Assembly: GCF_000812865.1 (NCBI RefSeq)
Contig: NZ_JSYL01000006.1
Span: forward strand, 1 to 64,000
Reading direction: 5' to 3'
From: Kaistella jeonii
Lineage (GTDB): Bacteria > Bacteroidota > Bacteroidia > Flavobacteriales > Weeksellaceae
Length of the DNA: 64,000 nucleotides
A program made the translations under genes and the position numbers. Under the pieces are notes generated by a model. The model was not told where the DNA came from and ran no database searches. It saw only the letters and a program-made list of their open reading frames with translations. Shown here one piece after another: positions 25,358 through 34,059 of this stretch; the stretch's first letter is position 1; each line of letters opens with the position of its first letter.

Positions 25358-26059
25358 TTATTTCTCCGCTCCTTTTTTCTCCTCTTTTTTTCTTTGCAAA
25401 ACTTCATCTACCATTCCAAAATCTTTGGCTTCAGAAGAAGTCATCCAGTAATCTCTGTCAGACGCTTTCTCCACCCACTCGTAAGTTTGTCCGGAATGTT
25501 CTGAAATGATATCGTACAATTCTTTTTTCAGTTTCAACATTTCTCGTAAGTTGATCTCCATGTCGGAAGCAACACCTTGTGCGCCACCGGAAGGTTGATG
25601 GATCATTACCCGTGAATGTTTTAAAGCCGAACGTTTTCCTTTTTCACCTGCAACCAAAAGAACAGCGCCCATTGAAGCGGCAATTCCGGTACAGATGGTA
25701 GCAACATCTGGTTTAATTATCTGCATCGTGTCGTAGATTCCCAAACCTGCATAAACACTTCCTCCTGGAGAATTAATGTAGATTTGAATGTCTTTCGAAG
25801 CATCAGAACTTTCCAGGAAAAGCAATTGTGCTGTTACAATATTTGCAACTTGATCATCAATTCCTGTTCCCAAGAAAATAATTCGATCCATCATTAATCG
25901 GGAAAAAACATCCATTTGAGTTACATTCAAACGTCTTTCCTCCATAATATAGGGTGTAAGATTAGTTGGTCCGTACATTCCCATATATTGATCTGTTACC
26001 AAACCGCTATTTCCTAAGTGCTTTACAGAGAAATCTCTGAAATCTTTTTTTATATCCAT
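25358..26059 (-). CDS. clpP: ATP-dependent Clp protease proteolytic subunit
   Basis: A 233-residue cytoplasmic serine protease that forms the ClpP barrel with a ClpX or ClpA-type unfoldase. The catalytic triad is complete: Ser129 in GIAASMGAVLL, His154 in MIHQPSGG and Asp203 in SDRDYWM. The N-terminal 40 residues include a stretch expected to be processed. The basic-acidic tail (KKEEKKGAEK) is a little longer than in many ClpPs. dnaG lies 92 bases upstream on the same strand. Confidence 0.96.
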   Translation of the reverse strand: MDIKKDFRDFSVKHLGNSGLVTDQYMGMYGPTNLTPYIMEERRLNVTQMDVFSRLMMDRIIFLGTGIDDQVANIVTAQLLFLESSDASKDIQIYINSPGGSVYAGLGIYDTMQIIKPDVATICTGIAASMGAVLLVAGEKGKRSALKHSRVMIHQPSGGAQGVASDMEINLREMLKLKKELYDIISEHSGQTYEWVEKASDRDYWMTSSEAKDFGMVDEVLQRKKEEKKGAEK

Positions 26060-26151
26060 TCTATTTTTTTTAAAGATAATAATCTGCTTTTTTACTTGCC
26101 TGACTCAAATTTACACAAACAATATTCCACAACCAAAAATTAGACAATCTG

Positions 26152-28077
26152 TCACAAAACCCGGAACAGTTTTTCGTCCAGATCCTTTCTTAGCTGGTTT
26201 AGATTGATGATCATTTTATATGTTTCATCATTATTTTCAGTTTCAGAGAGTTTATTTTTCATGGTGTTGATGATCTTCATCACATATTCTCTTTTGTGCC
26301 GAAAGATAACATCCTGCACAATTTTCGGAACCACCTCTTCTTCCGTACTGAAAAATATTTGATGTTTTCCCCAATCGCTGTTTTCATAGGGATCAAGTAA
26401 TGCATCTGCAATTTTCCCCGAAATGTTTTCATCCATCAAAGTCATGAAAAAATTTCCCGACCGAAGTTCATTTTCCGTGATGCCCTGCTTTATCTCTTCA
26501 ATAATCTTTTTATTGATTTCGGACTGAATTTCATAATCATCTTCCTGCAGATGACCGATTATTTCCTCGATAACTGTAATTTTATACTCTTTGTTTTCTT
26601 CGTCTTCCCTCTCCAGAATCAGATCGCCATATTTAAGCATCAATTCGACCAGTTTTTCCTCTAAAATTAAAAGTGGATCAATCGTTGGCGAAAATTCAGT
26701 AACTTTTTCAAGTTTCGGTTGAATCTGTATTTCTTGTCTTTGTTGCGGAGAAACATGCTGTTTTTGCAGTTGTTTCTGAACATTCAATTCATTAAAAAGC
26801 GACTGTTCTGAAAGTCCGAATTTATTAGAAACCTCTTTTAAATAAACTTCCTGTTTCAGCGCATTTTGAACAAAAGCTACCGATTTCACAATATCGCGGA
26901 TCGCTTCGGCTTTTCTGATCGGATCACTTCCTGCGTCTTTCAGTAAGATTTCAGCTTTAAAATCTATGAAATCTTTGGCTTCATTTTTTATAAAATTCTC
27001 GACATATTCCTGTGGATGTTTTCGGGAGAAAGAATCCGGATCATCGCCATCCGGAAAAAGCAAAATCCGAATGTTCATGGACTCCGAAAGCAGCATATCA
27101 ATACTTCGGAAACTCGCTTTAATTCCCGGCGCATCTCCATCAAAAAGAATGGTTACATTTTCTGTAAGCCTTTTGATGAGTTTGATCTGCTCTACTGTCA
27201 AAGCCGTCCCTGAACTCGAAACCACATTTTCAATTCCACTTTGGTGAAGCGCGATCACATCCATATAACCTTCAACCAAAAGACAAAGATTATTTTTAGA
27301 AATCGCCTGTTTTCCTTGATTTAAACCATAAAGAACTTGTGATTTATGATAAATTTCCGTTTCTGGAGAATTCAGATATTTCGCTGTTTTTACATTATTT
27401 CTCAGAATTCTGGCACCAAAACCTAAAACCCTTCCCGAAAAACTGTGAATCGGAAAAATCACTCTTTCCCGAAAGCGGTCGATTCCTCTCGGCGCATTTT
27501 CGGGGAAAATAGAAAGTCCCGATTTCTCCAAAATATCTTTCGAATACCCTTTCTCTAAAGCAAATTCCGTAAATGCGTCTTTCTGTTCCGGCGCGTAACC
27601 CAACTGAAATTTGCGAATGATCTCGTCGCGCAATTCTCTTTCTTTAAAATAAGAATACGCAATCGTTTTCCCTTCTTCCGTTTCGAACATTTGGTCCTGG
27701 AAAAAATCATTCGCGATTTCATGAATTTTATAAAGCAATTCTTTTTCGGTTTGCGACTGTTTCTGCTCTTCGGTTTGCTCGCGAAGATCTTCTTCGATCT
27801 CAATTCCATACTTTTTCGCGGCATGTCGAAGCGCTTCCGGGTACGTAAAACTTTCTATTTCCATTAAAAAAGAAATCGCAGTTCCGCCTTTTCCACTGGA
27901 GAAATCTTTCCAGATCTGCTTGCTTGGCGATACGACAAAGCTCGGAGATTTTTCATCATGAAAAGGACTCAAACCTTTAAAATTAGAACCCGCTCTTTTC
28001 AGTTGTACATACTCGCCGATGATTTCTTCCACCCGAATTGTGGAAAATATTTTGTCAATGGTTTGCTTCGAAATCAT
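26152..28077 (-). CDS. dnaG: DNA primase with degenerate zinc ribbon
   Basis: A 641-residue cytoplasmic primase that makes RNA primers for replication. The CHC2-type N-domain is recognisable (IIGEYVQLKRAGSNF, then SPSKQIWKDFSSGKGG). The zinc ligands are changed: Ser37, Asp58 and Ser61 stand where cysteines are expected, and only His40 remains. The catalytic core and TOPRIM fold are intact, with LLVEGYMDVIALHQSG and TILFDGDAPGIKAS. A variable C-terminal region would bind the DnaB helicase. The rest of the protein is full length and the reading frame is unbroken, so this looks like an evolved variant, not decay. Confidence 0.95.
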   Translation of the reverse strand: MISKQTIDKIFSTIRVEEIIGEYVQLKRAGSNFKGLSPFHDEKSPSFVVSPSKQIWKDFSSGKGGTAISFLMEIESFTYPEALRHAAKKYGIEIEEDLREQTEEQKQSQTEKELLYKIHEIANDFFQDQMFETEEGKTIAYSYFKERELRDEIIRKFQLGYAPEQKDAFTEFALEKGYSKDILEKSGLSIFPENAPRGIDRFRERVIFPIHSFSGRVLGFGARILRNNVKTAKYLNSPETEIYHKSQVLYGLNQGKQAISKNNLCLLVEGYMDVIALHQSGIENVVSSSGTALTVEQIKLIKRLTENVTILFDGDAPGIKASFRSIDMLLSESMNIRILLFPDGDDPDSFSRKHPQEYVENFIKNEAKDFIDFKAEILLKDAGSDPIRKAEAIRDIVKSVAFVQNALKQEVYLKEVSNKFGLSEQSLFNELNVQKQLQKQHVSPQQRQEIQIQPKLEKVTEFSPTIDPLLILEEKLVELMLKYGDLILEREDEENKEYKITVIEEIIGHLQEDDYEIQSEINKKIIEEIKQGITENELRSGNFFMTLMDENISGKIADALLDPYENSDWGKHQIFFSTEEEVVPKIVQDVIFRHKREYVMKIINTMKNKLSETENNDETYKMIINLNQLRKDLDEKLFRVL

Positions 28078-28121
28078 TTGGTAAAAATAGGGAATAAGTT
28101 TTTCTTTTCATTAAATTATTT

Positions 28122-28275
28122 GGGCGTATCCCTCGCCAAAGCTTATAATCATTCGTACCATTTTCCCGCAGCTCGGGTCGGGCTCTCCATTACAAGTCCT
28201 CATTCCATCTCGTCTTTTAAGACGAGATTCTATTCCGGGCTTTTCATTGCGATCCCTTACGCGAGGGAGAAGCCA
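28122..28275. repeat. Long palindromic intergenic repeat (REP-like, type 2)
   Basis: Outer arms CCCTCGC and GCGAGGG flank an inner near-perfect palindrome at 28207-28228, with 10-base arms ATCTCGTCTT / AAGACGAGAT and a two-base centre. The words TCGGGCTCTCC and CCGGGCTTTTC recur on each side. Intergenic elements of similar build, with GGGCGT and TCGGGCT blocks around a variable stem, are to my recollection frequent in Flavobacteriia. Copy number here cannot be measured, as only one copy of this type is in the window. Confidence 0.65.
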
Positions 28276-28434
28276 AAAAGGAAGAGCCAAGGAAAAAGTG
28301 GAAAGAGGCAAGAAAATCAATTTTAGATTTTGGAATTTCGAAAATAACCTCTGCCTTTCAAAAATTTTTATTTTAAAGAAAATTAAAAAAAGACTTTCGG
28401 CGCTCGCTTCGCTCGCGCCTCCAAAAAAATTCAA

Positions 28435-28442
28435 TAAATTTG
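28435..28442 (+). promoter_or_regulatory. -7 promoter element of the isoaspartyl peptidase gene
   Basis: TAAATTTG fits TAnnTTTG and ends 20 bases before the ATG at 28463. Confidence 0.5.
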
Positions 28443-28462
28443 ACAAACTTTTCCTTTTGACT

Positions 28463-29467
28463 ATGAAAAAATTACTCTTAACTTCCATTCTAACTTTTTC
28501 AGTGCTGCTTTCTGCCCAGAAAAAATACGTTTTAGTCATTCACGGCGGTGCCGGAACGATTTTGAAATCGAGCATGACCAATGAAAAAGAAAATGCCTAC
28601 AAAGAAAAACTCACCGAAGCTTTAAAAGCAGGTTACGCTGAAATTCAAAAAGGAAATTCTTCGCTCGATGCAGTTGCCGCTTCCATTATTGTGATGGAAA
28701 ACTCTCCACTTTTCAATGCTGGAAAAGGCGCCGTTTTCACCAACGAAGGAAAAAATGAAATGGACGCTTCGATCATGGTTGGAAAAGATAAATCAGCCGG
28801 AGCGATTGCCGGAGTTCACACCATCAAAAATCCTATAAAAGCTGCCATTGCAGTCATGCAAAAATCTGAACATGTCATGTTAAGCGGAGAAGGTGCAGAA
28901 CAGTTTGCAAAAGAACAGGGTTTAGAAATCGTAGATCCTTCTTATTTCTGGACCAAAGACCGTTGGGAAAGTCTTCAAAAAATGAAACAGAAAGAAAATT
29001 TAAAAACAACAAAAAAAATATCTCAAAATACATTGCCCGATTCTTACGAGGTCGATAAAAAATTCGGAACAGTTGGAGCAGTAGCTCTAGATAAAAGCGG
29101 AAACATCACCGCAGGAACTTCTACAGGCGGAATGACCAATAAAAAATGGAACAGAATTGGCGATGCACCGATTATCGGCGCCGGAACTTATGCCAATTCC
29201 CAGGTTGGAATTTCAGGTACAGGTTGGGGCGAATATTTTATCCGCGCAACTGCTGCCAGAACGCTTGCCGCAAAAATGGAATACCAAAATAAAGACGTTA
29301 AAACTGCAGCTCAGGAAACCATCGACGAGATTGAAAAAATGGGTGGAAACGGCGGTCTGATCGCTTTAGATCAAAACGGAAATATTGCAATGCCTTTCAA
29401 TACCGCCGGAATGTATCGTGGCGCAATTACCGAAAACGGAGAAATTTTTATCGAAATTTATAAGTAA
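28463..29467 (+). CDS. Isoaspartyl peptidase / plant-type L-asparaginase precursor
   Basis: A 334-residue N-terminal-nucleophile hydrolase with signal peptide MKKLLLTSILTFSVLLSAQ, so it works in the periplasm. VIHGGAGTI is the family start. KFGTVGAVALD holds the cleavage site, where autoproteolysis exposes the nucleophile threonine. GTSTGGMTNKKWNRIGDAPIIGAGTYA contains the substrate pocket. It removes isoaspartyl residues from beta-Asp peptides and may hydrolyse asparagine. It is a different fold from the asparaginase at 45739. tsaE starts three bases after its stop codon. Confidence 0.92.
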   Translation: MKKLLLTSILTFSVLLSAQKKYVLVIHGGAGTILKSSMTNEKENAYKEKLTEALKAGYAEIQKGNSSLDAVAASIIVMENSPLFNAGKGAVFTNEGKNEMDASIMVGKDKSAGAIAGVHTIKNPIKAAIAVMQKSEHVMLSGEGAEQFAKEQGLEIVDPSYFWTKDRWESLQKMKQKENLKTTKKISQNTLPDSYEVDKKFGTVGAVALDKSGNITAGTSTGGMTNKKWNRIGDAPIIGAGTYANSQVGISGTGWGEYFIRATAARTLAAKMEYQNKDVKTAAQETIDEIEKMGGNGGLIALDQNGNIAMPFNTAGMYRGAITENGEIFIEIYK

Positions 29468-29470
29468 AAC

Positions 29471-29878
29471 ATGGAATTTAAGATCAGTAAACTCGAAGAA
29501 TGGCAAACCGTCATCGATGCAATTTTACCAGAGCTTCAACACAATATATTATTATTAAAAGGAAATCTGGGCGCCGGAAAAACAACTTTCACGCAGTTTC
29601 TTTTGAAAAATTTAGGCAGCAGTGATGAAGTTTCCTCGCCTACTTATGCCATCGTCAATGAATATGATACCCCGAAAGGAAATGTTTTTCACTTCGATCT
29701 GTACCGCATGAAAAACATCAATGAAGTTTATGACATCGGTATTGAAGAATATCTCGACAACAGCTTCCTGTGCATTATTGAGTGGCCAGAAATTTACGAA
29801 GAGGAACTTGTAGATTTTCCGCATCATGAATTGAAAATCGAAACTGTTGGAGAGGAGCGCGTGATCAATTTCAGGTAA
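29471..29878 (+). CDS. tsaE: tRNA threonylcarbamoyladenosine biosynthesis ATPase TsaE
   Basis: A 135-residue cytoplasmic P-loop protein of the t6A37 tRNA-modification complex, working with TsaB and TsaD. LLLKGNLGAGKTTFTQFLL is the P-loop, SSPTYAIVNEY the switch region, and HFDLYRM plus IIEWPE the remaining family motifs. Length is standard. It is directly behind the isoaspartyl peptidase gene and likely in the same transcript. Confidence 0.95.
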   Translation: MEFKISKLEEWQTVIDAILPELQHNILLLKGNLGAGKTTFTQFLLKNLGSSDEVSSPTYAIVNEYDTPKGNVFHFDLYRMKNINEVYDIGIEEYLDNSFLCIIEWPEIYEEELVDFPHHELKIETVGEERVINFR

Positions 29879-29906
29879 TTTAAACTATTAAGTAATGAAA
29901 TGATTG

Positions 29907-29914
29907 TATCTTTG
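29907..29914 (+). promoter_or_regulatory. -7 promoter element of ald
   Basis: TATCTTTG fits TAnnTTTG. The leader to the ATG at 29981 would be about 60 bases, longer than for most genes here. Confidence 0.5.
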
Positions 29915-29980
29915 TACCTTTATTTTATTCGAATTTAATCAATTGATATCCCTGAAATGTCAGGAAATAATTTTTAAATA

Positions 29981-31174
29981 ATGAGCAGTACCAATATATT
30001 TACTCCTTTTTCTGAACAGGAATTAATGCCGCAGGAAGAAAAGCTGGAAATCATTAAAAAAGGAAAGCAATTCAGTATCGGAATTCCAAAAGAAACTTGT
30101 CTTAACGAGCGGAGAACGTGCGTAACACCAGATGCGGTACAGGTTTTAGTTTCTCATGGCCACCAGGTTATTGTAGAAACCGGCGCCGGTGAAGGTTCTT
30201 TTTATACCGATCTGCAATATTCAGAATCGGGTGCTAAAATAACTTACGATCCAAGAGAAGCATTTGCACAGGATTTAGTTCTCAAGATAAACCCGCCAAC
30301 TACTGATGAAATCGAATTCTTGAAACCTTGTACTTATTTGGTTTCTGCACTTCAAATTAATTTACGCGACAAGGAATATTTCAAAAAATTATCGGAGAGA
30401 AAAGTCAATGCTATCGCTTTTGAATTTATCGTTGATGAATACAAACAGCTTTCTTTGGTAAGACTGATCGGCGAAATTGCTGGTAACATATCTGTTCTTT
30501 ACGCAGCCGAACTTTTAGCCCTTTCCAACGGGTTAATGTTGGGTGGAATCACAGGAGTTCGTCCAACCGAAGTTGTAGTTTTAGGAGCCGGAATTGTTGG
30601 GGAATTTGCTACAAAGGCCGCTATCGGATTAGGTGCAAGCGTAAAAGTTTTTGACAATTCTCTTTCTAAACTTCGCCGACTTCACATGATGGTCGATGGA
30701 CGCGTACCAACTTCAATCATCGATCCGAAAGAATTAGGAAAATGTTTAAAAAGAGCAGATGTCGTGATCGGCGCGCTTTCAAAAATAAGTTTGGCCCCAA
30801 TTGTGACGGAAGAAATGGTGTCGAAAATGAAGAAAGGAAGCGTCATCATTGATGTGACGATCGATAACGGAAAAGTCATCGAAACTTCAGAACTGACCTG
30901 TATGGATAATCCGTATATCATTAAACATGGCGTAATTCATTGCGGTTTACCAAACCTTACTTCAAAAATGCCAAGAACAACTACGAAAGCTATTTCTAAT
31001 TTCTTCCTAAGCTATCTTTTAAACTACGATGAAGAAGGTGGTTTCGACAATATGTTGGTTCGCAAAAACGAAATGAAACATACGCTTTATATGTACAAAG
31101 GTCGCCACACGAAAAAAGTGATCTGCGACCGTTTTGACCTTACTTACCACGATATCAATCTTTTAATTTTTTAG
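29981..31174 (+). CDS. ald: Alanine dehydrogenase
   Basis: A 397-residue cytoplasmic NAD-dependent enzyme converting L-alanine to pyruvate and ammonia, and the reverse. GIPKETCLNERRTCVTPDAV is the AlaDH/PNT N-terminal signature. VVVLGAGIVGEFATKAAIGLGASVKVFDN is the Rossmann NAD site. GALSKISLAPIVTEEMVSKMKKGSVIIDVTIDNG is the second signature. The first 25 or so residues extend beyond the usual start of the family, as often in Bacteroidota. The DUF4258 gene begins immediately after the stop codon. Confidence 0.9.
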   Translation: MSSTNIFTPFSEQELMPQEEKLEIIKKGKQFSIGIPKETCLNERRTCVTPDAVQVLVSHGHQVIVETGAGEGSFYTDLQYSESGAKITYDPREAFAQDLVLKINPPTTDEIEFLKPCTYLVSALQINLRDKEYFKKLSERKVNAIAFEFIVDEYKQLSLVRLIGEIAGNISVLYAAELLALSNGLMLGGITGVRPTEVVVLGAGIVGEFATKAAIGLGASVKVFDNSLSKLRRLHMMVDGRVPTSIIDPKELGKCLKRADVVIGALSKISLAPIVTEEMVSKMKKGSVIIDVTIDNGKVIETSELTCMDNPYIIKHGVIHCGLPNLTSKMPRTTTKAISNFFLSYLLNYDEEGGFDNMLVRKNEMKHTLYMYKGRHTKKVICDRFDLTYHDINLLIF

Positions 31175-31546
31175 ATGAGGAAGATAAAATTTTTCTTGAT
31201 TGGACTTGTTCCAGGATTAGTTCTCGTATTTTTCATTCTCAATAAAAAAGGTGTAAGTTGCAGCGGTTACCTTCCGAATTCACGGGTAATTGCAGAAACA
31301 CTTTCAAAAAAAATGCTTTATTCGCCTGCTTTTTCTCAAGAAATGGCAGAAAATAAAATCGACGAAAAATTCTTAAAAGACAGCATTATCACGAAAGGCG
31401 AAATTGATTTTGACCACAGTCAGGCTCAGCAGAAACCTTGTCCGGAATATGTTTTGGTCTATCCGAAAAAGAATCCGAGATATGAAATTCGCTTCGATAA
31501 ATGCAAAGAAGAAGTTAATTTCAGTTCTTTAAAGAAATTGAGATAA
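31175..31546 (+). CDS. DUF4258 membrane-anchored protein
   Basis: A 123-residue protein with an N-terminal hydrophobic anchor (FFLIGLVPGLVLVFFIL) and a periplasmic domain. GEIDFDHSQAQQKPCPEYVLVYPKKNPRYEIRFDKC is the DUF4258 core. Two or three cysteines (in VSCSGYL, KPCPEY and DKCKEE) could form a disulfide. The function of the family is unknown. It abuts ald without a gap, so it is co-transcribed, and it leads into tyrA after 40 bases. Confidence 0.75.
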   Translation: MRKIKFFLIGLVPGLVLVFFILNKKGVSCSGYLPNSRVIAETLSKKMLYSPAFSQEMAENKIDEKFLKDSIITKGEIDFDHSQAQQKPCPEYVLVYPKKNPRYEIRFDKCKEEVNFSSLKKLR

Positions 31547-31586
31547 TTCCGCTTTTTCACAACTCCTAATTCATATTCTACTTTAA

Positions 31587-32435
31587 ATGAAAATTACTCT
31601 AATTGGTGTCGGATTAATTGGTGGTTCAATGGCTTTAAAACTGAAAGCTAAAGGTCTTGCTTCCTATGTTTATGGTGTAGATCAAAACCAAAATCATTTA
31701 GAGGAGGCAAAAAGTCTTGGTATCATCGATGAAATTTCTACTTTAGAAAATGCTGTTTTAAATTCAGATCTTATCATCATTGCAATTCCTGTAGATGCAA
31801 CCCGCAAAATTTTATCTAACGTCTTAGATTTGGTTGACGATAGGAAAACCGTTATGGATGCAGGTTCTACCAAAGAGGGAATTGTAAATTCAATAGAAGA
31901 TCATCCACACAGAAACCGTTTTGTGGCTTTTCACCCAATGTGGGGAACGGAAAATTCCGGACCGAAATCTGCGATTTCTGACAGTTTTTCTGGACGAGCT
32001 GGCGTAATTTGCGATCGTGAAAACTCTGCAGATGATGCTTTAGAAACCGTACAAAAAGTTGCTGATGCTCTCGACATGCATTTAATTTATATGAAAGCAG
32101 CTGATCACGATGTTCATACTGCTTACATTTCACATATTTCGCATATCACTTCTTACGCGCTTGCAAACACAGTTTTGGAAAAAGAAAGAGAAGAAGATAC
32201 TATTTTTCAACTGGCAAGTTCGGGTTTTTCGAGTACGGTTCGTTTGGCGAAATCTCATCCCGAAATGTGGGTTCCTATCTTTAAACAAAATAAAGAAAAC
32301 GTTTTGGATGTTTTGAATGAACATATTTCGCAACTCCGCAAATTCAAATCTGCCCTTGAAAAAGATAATGATGAATTGCTGGAAGAACTCATCAGAAATG
32401 CAAACAAAATTAGAGGAATTTTGGGAGAGAAGTAA
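31587..32435 (+). CDS. tyrA: Prephenate dehydrogenase
   Basis: A 282-residue cytoplasmic enzyme of tyrosine synthesis that oxidises prephenate to 4-hydroxyphenylpyruvate. ITLIGVGLIGGSMALKLKAKG is the nucleotide-binding start, DAGSTKEGIV follows, and FHPMWGTENSGPKSA with HTAYISHISHITSYALA supplies the substrate-site histidines. There is no fused chorismate mutase or ACT domain. It ends the ald / DUF4258 / tyrA run. Confidence 0.92.
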   Translation: MKITLIGVGLIGGSMALKLKAKGLASYVYGVDQNQNHLEEAKSLGIIDEISTLENAVLNSDLIIIAIPVDATRKILSNVLDLVDDRKTVMDAGSTKEGIVNSIEDHPHRNRFVAFHPMWGTENSGPKSAISDSFSGRAGVICDRENSADDALETVQKVADALDMHLIYMKAADHDVHTAYISHISHITSYALANTVLEKEREEDTIFQLASSGFSSTVRLAKSHPEMWVPIFKQNKENVLDVLNEHISQLRKFKSALEKDNDELLEELIRNANKIRGILGEK

Positions 32436-32523
32436 GTATTTCTCTTATGTAATTTAAATTCTATTAATTTTATTTGATGGTCGCTTTAATTTAAATAAGT
32501 AGTTTTACTTAAAATTAGTAAGC

Positions 32524-33888
32524 ATGGCTAAATACAAAACTCCGGGAATTTACGTGGAAGAGAGCCCTTTTCTCGATTCGATCAATAGCATTCCTATAAC
32601 TGCTGTTTTTATTGGTTACACTGAAAAACACCAAAATCTTAAAGACGAAAATCTTTTTCATATTCCTACAAAAGTTAGTTCAATTCAGGAATTCGAAAGT
32701 TATTTTGGATTTCCACAGAAAGAAAACAACCTTGAAATTACCGATGAATCAACACCTGTTTCAGAAAAAATTTCAGTACGTTTTAACGGTTCACAATCGC
32801 TGCACAATCTCTACTACTCCATTCAATCATTTTTTGACCAAGGTAAATCAAGTTGTGAAATTATTTCAATAGGAAATTATAAAAATCTTGGTGAATCTCT
32901 GGTTTTGGAGGATTTTCTGCTTGGTTTAGAAATTTTAAATAGCAACTCGGGAAACATTTTAATCGCTGTTCCGGAAAACCAAAATCTGGCGGACGATCAT
33001 TTTTATTTATTGCAACAAAATCTCCTCGATTTCTGCAGACAAAATTTAGCATTTACCGTTCTGGATCTTCCGAAAACTTCTGCAAAAAAATTTATAAAAA
33101 CAATAGAAAGCTACAGAGTTAATCTGCAATCATCTTCGCTTTCGTTCGGTGCGGCATTTTTCCCAAATCTGGTTACGGCGAATGCTTATTCTTACGAGGA
33201 CGAAGCTTTGAAAATTAAAAAAAACAATCAAGAATATTTCTTAGCATCATTAAAAGATAGTGATCCAGAACTTTGTAAAAAATATAAGGATTATTTGAGG
33301 CAATTTTATGTCTCTTTACCGCCAAGTGCTGCGATAGTTGGTGCTTTTTTACAAAGTGATAAATTAAGAGGAATCTGGCACGCTCCGGCAAATATTGCCC
33401 TGCATAAAATCATAAAACCCGAGATCTCTTTAACATCCGCAGATCAGGAACTTTTAAATGTTGATCCACTTTCGGGAAAATCAATCAACGCTGTTCGAAA
33501 TTTTTCGGAACAGGGAATTTTAATTTGGGGAAGCAGAACTTTAAATGGAAACGATACTGAGTGGCGTTACATACCTACAAGAAGATTCTTTAGTGCGGTG
33601 CAGATCGATATTCAGGCTTATTTGAATGAATATGCTGTGAATGGAGACTCTGCAACTGTTTGTGCAAACATTAGCAATATGGTAGAAATATATTTGCATA
33701 ATTATTTTAATCAAGGTGCTTTTCCTGGGGCGACGCCAACAGATTCCTATATTGTAAATTGTGGATTAGGTAAAACAATGACACTAAAAGATGTTGAAGA
33801 GGGAAATGTAATTTTAAGTGTGTTGTTAGCTCCGGTACGTTCGCAGGAATTTATTATAATGATGTTCTTGCAGAAAAGCACTCCTTAA
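32524..33888 (+). CDS. Contractile tail sheath-like protein, isolated
   Basis: A 454-residue protein. The N-terminus MAKYKTPGIYVEESPFLDSI...TAVFIGYTEK matches the opening of phage, extracellular contractile injection system and type VI subtype iii sheath proteins. The C-terminus also fits: GIWHAPANIALH, then GILIWGSRTL, WRYIPTRRFF and a closing VRSQEFI region. Such subunits polymerise around an inner tube and contract. The usual partners (tube, baseplate, tape measure, AAA+ ATPase, spike) are all missing on both sides: tyrA lies upstream, and a repeat and sdaA downstream. There is no frameshift or truncation. The role of a lone sheath is unknown. Confidence 0.85.
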   Translation: MAKYKTPGIYVEESPFLDSINSIPITAVFIGYTEKHQNLKDENLFHIPTKVSSIQEFESYFGFPQKENNLEITDESTPVSEKISVRFNGSQSLHNLYYSIQSFFDQGKSSCEIISIGNYKNLGESLVLEDFLLGLEILNSNSGNILIAVPENQNLADDHFYLLQQNLLDFCRQNLAFTVLDLPKTSAKKFIKTIESYRVNLQSSSLSFGAAFFPNLVTANAYSYEDEALKIKKNNQEYFLASLKDSDPELCKKYKDYLRQFYVSLPPSAAIVGAFLQSDKLRGIWHAPANIALHKIIKPEISLTSADQELLNVDPLSGKSINAVRNFSEQGILIWGSRTLNGNDTEWRYIPTRRFFSAVQIDIQAYLNEYAVNGDSATVCANISNMVEIYLHNYFNQGAFPGATPTDSYIVNCGLGKTMTLKDVEEGNVILSVLLAPVRSQEFIIMMFLQKSTP

Positions 33889-33935
33889 TTGAAAATATAT
33901 ATAATTTAGAGCGATCTCTATAAAATCTTTATTTT

Positions 33936-34007
33936 AGCCCGGATCAAAACGGCATCCTTTTTATTTTTTCCGAAAAAAATGAAAAGATATAGTGGAGAGC
34001 CGGATCT
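33936..34007. repeat. Interspersed palindromic repeat (REP-like)
   Basis: It begins AGCCCGGATCAAAACGGCATCC and ends ATAGTGGAGAGCCGGATCT. The centre is a long A/T stem, TTTTATTTTTTCC against GAAAAAAATGAAAA. Build and outer words resemble the repeats at 428 and 63205. It lies between the converging sheath and sdaA genes and may also end transcription. Confidence 0.65.
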
Positions 34008-34059
34008 CATTTTCGGAATCGCAAAAATCTTCTCGCTCCTCATTATTAGAGCATTTAAT

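Larger units (their letters stand above)
28078..28462. other. Intergenic region carrying a long palindromic repeat
   Basis: This spacer between divergent dnaG and the isoaspartyl peptidase gene is dominated by the repeat at 28122-28275. It also holds a GC-rich inverted repeat at about 28399-28420 (GGCGC...GCGCC enclosing a doubled GCTCGC) and the promoter element at 28435. No credible gene lies here; open frames across it are chance. Confidence 0.6.

Noticed and set aside
28080-28430. Open frames on both strands across the spacer upstream of the isoaspartyl peptidase gene.
   Set aside because: They run through a palindromic repeat and continue the peptidase frame upstream of its promoter; peptides are unlike any protein.
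32436-34059. A prophage or complete injection system around the sheath gene.
   Set aside because: No tube, baseplate, integrase, lysis or capsid genes are on either side; flanks are ordinary metabolic genes.
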